From: Calamus simplicifolius
Taxonomy: Eukaryota > Streptophyta > Magnoliopsida > Arecales > Arecaceae
DNA length: 64,000 nt
Direction of reading: 5' to 3'
Assembly (NCBI GenBank): GCA_900491605.1
Contig: UESW01001513.1
Span: 124,001-188,000, forward strand
Shown: in pieces, positions 59,001 through 64,000 of the stretch
How the letters are laid out: every line of letters begins with the position of its first letter
Numbering within the stretch: position 1 is the stretch's first letter
Notes under the pieces: generated by a model
What the model saw: the letters and a program-made list of their open reading frames with translations, nothing else
Databases searched by the model: none
Told to the model about the DNA's origin: nothing
Position numbers and translations under genes: made by a program

Positions 59001-60994
59001 AGTAGTCCTTGGTGAGGTATCTGAGGACCGTCTTCCTAGGGCTACCTTGACCGCCTCTCTTCAGCTGCCTTTTTAACTCATGCATTATAGATGCAGTACA
59101 TTTACTTTACTGACTGTAGCATGTCTCATAGATTTGGCTAACTAGGCATATGCGCTAGAAAATATCTGTGCGCTGCTGTTGACTCTCTTACATCGCAGTG
59201 AATGTTAAAATACAAAACCAGATTTCTTCATAAGCTGTTCACTGAGATGGCTTCCCATGTGCTACTCAGGGTAAAAGAAACCAGTTATTTGTCACAACTT
59301 TACCAGGCATTTTTTTCAAAATTTGCAAAGTATTCTCTAAATATGCTTTTGCTTTATTATAGAAAATAAGTTTCTCTAAAACTGCTTGTGCTTCTATAAA
59401 AAAGCACATGCTTGCCATTTCAGTGATTTAAATTTATTTCCTTTATTTTTTGTCCTATGAAAAGCTTCGAATTTTGAATTTTTGAGGATGTACAATCAGT
59501 TTATTAGTTTTAAACAGTGTGGGCTAGAAAATTAATGTTTTGAAGAAATGAACTTTTGCTGCCTCGATATTAGAAAAGAGCAGTTGTTGGAAAATGTCTT
59601 TAGCAATATGATATGCCTAGATGTGGTCACACTCATGGGTTAGTTTAATATTACTTGAACAGGTCTTTAATGTGATATTAAAATTTATCGCCTTTTGTCC
59701 TATAGAAAGCTTCTAGTTTTTGAATTTTTGGGATGTTGCAATCAGTTTGCTAGCATAAGCAGTGTAGGTTGGAAAACTAATGCTTCGAAGAAATGAGTCT
59801 TTTGTCCTGTGGACAGCTTCTAAGTTTTGAATTTTTGGGATGTACAATCAGTTAGCTAATTTAAGTAGTGTGGGTTGGAAAACTAGTGCTTTGATGAAAC
59901 GAGTTTTTACTGCCTCAATATTGAAAAAGCACAGTTGTTGGAAAATGCCTTTAACAATATGATATTGTCTAGATAAGGTCACTTTCATGAGTTAGTTTAA
60001 TATTATTTGAACAATTCTTTAATGCGACATTAAAATTTATAGCCTTTATTTTTTGCCTTATGGAGAGCTTCTAATTTTTGAATTTTTGGGGATGCACAAT
60101 CAGTTTGCTAGTTTAAACAGTGGGGGTTGGAAAACTAATGCTTTGAACAAATGAAATTTTGCTGCCTCAATATTGAAGAAGCATAGTTGGAAAATGTCTT
60201 TAGCAGTATGATAGCTTAGATGTGGTCTGCAGTCCCCAAAAAAAAAAAAAAAAAGCTTAGATGCCGTCGCTTCCATGGGTTAGTTCAATATTACTTGAAA
60301 CAAGTCTTTAATGTTACAGCTGTTGTTAGTGAAATCAGGATGACAAGTGGTCTTTTTGAACAAGATCCATGCTTCATTATTTTATTTTATGAAATCTTTT
60401 AGTGTTCTTTCCATTTCTGAGCTTTCTTATCATATACTACATTATCGTGTAAATGCATTGCCTTCTAACCCTTCTTTCCAGCCATGCCCTATTGGACACC
60501 AGAAATCCTTATCTTTTAAATTATGAGTCGTACGTAGGATAATGTTGGCTGTGCTGCAGGTTGAACCTCGTAATGTCCTTTTCATAGCTTTACCTTCGTC
60601 GGTATTCAGATACCTCGTCTGGATTCTATGTTGCTTTGCGCCATCATTATTTTCCCTTTTCCTTTTACGTAGATAGCTTGACAAATATTATGCTGGCATG
60701 CAATGTCTCCAGGTTACTGAAAATGGTAAGCAGGAAAGGCATCTTGTTGCTACGGTTGGTAAATTTAGTATCATATGGAACTTTCAGCAAGTGAAGAATA
60801 GCAACCACGAGTGCTACCAAAACCAGCAGGGGCTGAAGAGCTGTTACTGTTACAAGATTGTCCCAAAAGATGAATCCATTGTGGACAGCCGCTTCATGCA
60901 CGACAAGTTCTCTGTGAGTGATTCTCCAGAGGCTCCATTGGTAGTCGCAACCCCCATGAAGGTCAGCTCCTTCAGTATATCAGGCAGGCGCTAG
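50069..60994 (+). CDS. VID27-like protein (plant DEM/CYPRO4 family)
   Basis: There are two exons, 50069-51697 and 60713-60994, joined GT-AG in phase 0 (the junction reads FSW|VTENGKQ), giving 543 + 93 = 636 residues. The start MGASHSREG has Gly2 and Ser6, fitting an N-myristoylation signal, and is followed by an acidic run (EEEVEEEEEEE). Residues about 85-210 form the N-terminal VID27 region (KLYVHIGGSSHTARWI, then WALKFFTPDGYRKFHDDYQNC). Residues about 260-636 form a WD40-like propeller (GDGSIVVGSLDGKIRLYS, DVTFDGKWILGTTGTYLI, ending VVATPMKVSSFSISGRR). Yeast VID27 is linked to vacuolar import and degradation; tomato DEM is needed for embryo and meristem development. The biochemical role in plants is not settled. 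No break is seen in either exon. Confidence 0.94.
51857..52722 (-). mobile_element. RTE-type LINE fragment in the VID27-like intron
   Basis: On minus, reverse-transcriptase pieces are readable (TVMDELTKIFKMI near 52700, a LRADD-type box broken by a shift near 52645, then TKTEYMKCKFSGS, KFRYLGSIIQQEGE near 52440). The 3' end has the phrase found in many plant RTE elements (GGGTCGGCTACATGAATCTG as read on plus near 51900). It is 5'-truncated and mutated. Confidence 0.82.
52767..53360. mobile_element. Possible MITE with GGGATGGCAA-type ends
   Basis: The left end TAGGGATGGCAATGG is compared with the reverse complement of the right end (TAGAGACGACAACAG). The interior contains many TTTGGGTTT/AAACCGG-like phrases. 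Ends are degenerate and no target duplication is defined. Confidence 0.35.
53690..54480 (+). repeat. Degenerate tandem repeat, about 100-170 bp units
   Basis: Successive blocks repeat TTGTAGGCATATATCATTG, GTTGAAGCTGCAT, an ACYRTGATTTCCACCATAAT phrase, CTGATTTAAGAATGAGAATA and TGTGNNAAATGTTGATG. About seven blocks are seen, with shorter units toward the 3' side. Confidence 0.75.
54490..54675 (+). repeat. Trinucleotide-rich (CTA/CTG/TTA) low-complexity tract
   Basis: Imperfect runs of ACTACTATTGCTGCTGCTAT type. Leu-rich frames here are artefacts. Confidence 0.8.
55078..55530 (+). repeat. 450-bp polypyrimidine (T/C) tract
   Basis: Nearly every base on plus is T or C with very few purines, in irregular TTTTCCTTCT runs. 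The Phe/Ser-rich and Lys-rich frames on the two strands are artefacts. Confidence 0.95.
58825..58849 (+). repeat. (C)n(TC)n microsatellite
   Basis: A C9 run followed by about nine TC dinucleotides. Confidence 0.9.
59430..60215 (+). repeat. Tandem repeat block near the intron 3' end
   Basis: Four copies of a block start TTTTGTCCTATGGAAAGCTT (or close) and run through TTTTGAATTTTTGGGATG, ACAATCAGTTTGCTAG, AGTGTGGGTTGGAAAACTA and ATGCTTTGAAGAAATGA. They lie near 59446, 59694, 59798 and 60046. Three copies continue into AGTTGTTGGAAAATGTCTTTA, so full units are about 240-250 bp and one is short (about 105 bp). Confidence 0.85.
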
Positions 60995-63309
60995 CTGGTG
61001 AAGGTTGTCTTTTCTTTTTTCTTTTTGGTTTTTCTTTTGAAGAGACTGGATAAATCCTTCCTTTAATGAGAAATTGGGAATGCTGAATGTATGGTAATTG
61101 TTCGCGCACTGCAATTTTTGGGGTAAGACTTGCAAGTTTTAGTTATAAATATCATCGGGCAATGGATTCTGGGCTCATGTTGCTTGAATGACCTGCAAGA
61201 ATGAACATTAGTGTGGAAGGAGAATGGGCATGGCAGTTTGCTATCTCAAAAATGTTGAGTCCTCCAATTGAATATCATTTGGTCAATAGCAGCTCACTGA
61301 AAGCCCATGCTTTCCATCAACTGCTTATAAAAGCATCCATTTCCTGCTAATCATTTCTATTCACTGCAAGCTCATGATAAATTGCAGACTGTGGATCAAT
61401 GGAATAAAAAACTGCTATATGTAAAATACTCCCTACTCAAAAATTACATTTTGTGAAATCAAGAATTACTTTCTTCTCTGTTCTTCACATATATAGCAAA
61501 ATATGGTTGATATAAAAGGGAATGCAATGGATCCATATTTGAGGTGGAATCACTATAAGGAAGATGTTATATATGTAAAATACTCCCTACTCATGCCAGC
61601 CATAGAGCTACAAGAGGAAGTCTACATCCATATGTGCATGTAGACATCCCCACTAGCACAAGCTTGTAATTCCACCATGGCTCCTGCGGCAGTCGATGAA
61701 ATTAATCATCGGCACTGCTAGGAACGCAAAGGACTTGACCGTCATAATTTCAAGCGGCACCTCTAGTCATGCCAGATGAGCAGACAAGTTTATGAGAAAA
61801 TTCTTTTATCAATTTCTCAATGGATTCCCTTGTTGCACTAATTCTTTTACAAATAAACATCTTTTAATTTCAAGAGCTACTGTTCCAATAGGACGAGGTG
61901 AACAAGATAAAGCAATCTGGTTGCTTCTCCAGAGATGAAATGCACAATGCAAAATTTGATAATGACCCAACCAAACGGGCCCCATAGAATAGGGCTTTTT
62001 ATTTATTTATATTAATATGTGGGGCCATGATTTCAGCATTACTTCTCAACTTATTGCTATTACCCTTTAAAATTAGAGATCCTCTGATTCAGAGACCTTG
62101 ATAGAACTGCTAGATAAAACAACAATAATTAACCAAATAAATGACTCCCAACATCCACAGTGATGTTTAAAATATGGACTTGGATGTCTATTTTGATTTA
62201 GTTTGCCTTGCCAAGAGATTTAATACTTGATAGGACTTAAGATAGTGGCAGGTGGGAGATCATGATCCTTTATTCCTTCTCTATTAGATTTTAAAACGGT
62301 TAACCTTGTTCAATAATTATTTTAAATGCTAGAATTTCTTTCTTGCAAATAGAAATGATAATTTTAATCTATAAAATGAGGATCTACCTATCTTGCCTTG
62401 TTCAAAGCAAGGATACTTATATTTTGTGGGAATGAAGAAAAGACGTAGATTAGTTTTGTCTTTGTTAGCAGAATGGAATAGAAACGAAAAATAAGTATAT
62501 CTTTACCTTATTTATCCATACTCTATTGGTTATACTTAAATATTATAATACCTCAGTTATTTTCACATTTATAAAATTACTCTAATAATTTTTATTAAAA
62601 ATTTATGCATATAATTAGGGGAAGAGAAGGGTAGAACAAGATGAGGATGAGAGGGCAATGAGACGGAAATGAAGATATATCATTTTTTACTAGGAAAAAA
62701 AATTATCCCTATTTAGGATACAGATGGGGTCAATGTACTCGATCGTCCCGCCCTGTTGCCATCCTCACTTATAAATTAGGTTGCAATCTATAATATTTCC
62801 TTATTATTGTTAAACTTTTCATATGTTAATTAATTTAATCCTTTATTATCTAATTTTTGTTAAGTTTTCTGCATATATTCTGATTCAATACCTTCCTGTC
62901 TTATCGAACTGCTATTTCATCAAATGAAACCCAGCTGAGTCCATTGACTTCTTTGGTACAGCTGCTGAGGCAAAAATGATTCATTGGGAGGGCGAGGTTT
63001 GCTTTTAAACAATGTGGTCTTCCGGTTCAAACAGACCCAGGATTGTCATTATATAAACTAATTTAATTTATACCAGTGAGTTATTGTTTTCATAGCCTAG
63101 TCTTACACGATACTTCTGGGAGTGGGATGGAATTGTGGCTGGTGGTTGGTTGGTCATGCGTAGGATGTCAAAGATGTAACAATAAATAGCTAAACAATGA
63201 CATTATTTGATCGTACTGCAAACATGAAATGAAACTCATCATCGTTGAATGACATGGTAGGGCATCTCATATGCCTTGATGGCCGAAAGAGAATTTGAAT
63301 TTGATACCA
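60995..63309. other. 3' flank of the VID27-like gene and AT-rich DNA
   Basis: The first 150-200 bp are probably 3' UTR. A direct repeat ATATGTAAAATACTCCCTAC occurs at about 61416 and 61573. The phrase CTGTTGCCATCC near 62753 resembles a MITE end whose partner I could not place. No gene is seen. Confidence 0.5.
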
Positions 63310-63312
63310 AAG

Positions 63313-63353
63313 CACGTGGAAGAATCCAACATCAGCACCCCGGCATATATAAA
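63313..63353 (+). promoter_or_regulatory. Promoter-like G-box and TATA pair
   Basis: CACGTG (63313-63318) lies 28 bp before TATATAAA (63346-63353) in a GC-bearing context. No convincing open frame follows before the window end, so it is only a candidate. Confidence 0.3.
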
Positions 63354-64000
63354 CTCCTAAGCAGAGAGATACAAAGAACTAAACTCACCCATATCAATAC
63401 TTAATCTGTTACAATGCATTAAGATTGAGCATGCATGACATACAAAAGACTAGAATTAAATGAGTCGCTTTAGTTGTCCCGCGTTCGTCATTTAATAACA
63501 GGGGAAGAGCTAAGCGCCAATCGATTCATTGACTTTTATCAAAAAAAAATAGAGGTGGCATGGGTAAATCAAGTCGATGAGCATATTTTTATTAAAAGTC
63601 TTCCTCCAAGGTCTTATTATGCTATTATAGCGTCCTAAACTCATCGTATCCTAATAATATAGGAAATAAGCATAAGGCCGGAAACGCGGTTTTTCTTTTT
63701 TCTTTTTACAATGCCCTTATGGCATCTATTTCGTTTTGCAAAGCTGTTGAGAAAGAGAAAAGGAAAAGCAATAGGAGGAAGAAGATATACATTAATTTGG
63801 TATTTTTTATTTATAGAAATTCGAGGGGTCAGCAGGTGCTCTGGCGTCTCTGAAAACTTCATGAAGATGCAATCAAGCCCCGCCGGTTATTAAACGAGAT
63901 GTGGTGGTATATCGTGAGTTCGCGTTTAATTGATGGGCGAGGTGGGCGTGGGCTGGCGAAACTCTGTTTTTGGGAGGTTGACATTAAAAGGCCGTCGTCT
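63354..64000. other. Unassigned sequence at window end
   Basis: Nothing recognisable beyond short frames; it becomes GC-richer after 63880. Confidence 0.4.

Larger units (their letters stand above)
51698..60712 (+). other. 9-kb single intron of the VID27-like gene
   Basis: The donor GTAAGC follows TCATGG, and the acceptor CTCCAG precedes GTTACTG. It contains a LINE fragment, a possible MITE, two degenerate tandem arrays, a polypyrimidine tract and microsatellites (listed separately). No host exon was recognised inside. Confidence 0.85.

Noticed and set aside
62950..63060. Possible tRNA or other structured RNA gene
   Set aside because: No A/B box pair or cloverleaf could be laid out here, and no tRNA gene was recognised elsewhere in the window.

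Overview
This is nuclear DNA from a flowering plant. It has spliced genes with GT-AG introns, an N-terminally extended chloroplast-type protein, long AT-rich spacers, and a deep nest of plant LTR retrotransposons, LINEs and MITE-like elements. GC-rich first exons and the families of repeats suggest a monocot, possibly a palm. That last step is inference from family resemblance only.

Three host genes are supported. (1) 7007-8002 (+) is an intronless multi-pass membrane protein. (2) 11247-16900 (-) is a five-exon gene for the chloroplast glutamyl-tRNA reductase-binding protein (GluTRBP/PGR7 family). All four introns are phase 0 and the product is 319 aa. (3) 50069-60994 (+) is a two-exon VID27/DEM/CYPRO4-like gene of 636 aa, with one 9-kb intron full of repeats.

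The rest is mainly mobile DNA. 1-5327 is a non-autonomous Tat-like Ty3/Gypsy element that has gag but no pol, with its 5' LTR cut by the window edge. 18856-19797 is a Tourist-like element (TAA target duplication) carrying a nested TRIM. 19989-45496 is a Ty1/Copia element on the minus strand with 2-kb LTRs and an AAAGG target duplication. Its reverse-transcriptase gene is split by a complete Tat-lineage Ty3/Gypsy element (22980-38815, ATAAC target duplication). The Gypsy element has a frameshifted gag-pol on plus. Between pol and the 3' LTR it carries an 8.2-kb region with hairpin-bearing tandem arrays and antisense genes: a spliced Transposase_28-like aORF and a small coiled-coil ORF. The Copia element sits directly beside the 5' target duplication of an older, 5'-truncated L1-type LINE (45511-46655). 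Decayed LTR-like DNA and a MITE-like element follow before the VID27-like gene.

The most unusual signal is that nearly every tandem array in the two Gypsy elements is built around a short inverted repeat. In the 32-bp/64-bp array the stem arms change in matched pairs (CTTGGC/GCCAAG, CTCGGC/GCCGAG, CTCAGC/GCTGAG), so pairing survives while sequence changes. A similar paired change is seen in the Copia leader. Tandem repeats downstream of Tat pol genes and extra antisense ORFs are already known in plant Gypsy elements. The arm-to-arm covariation is the part I would check as possibly new.
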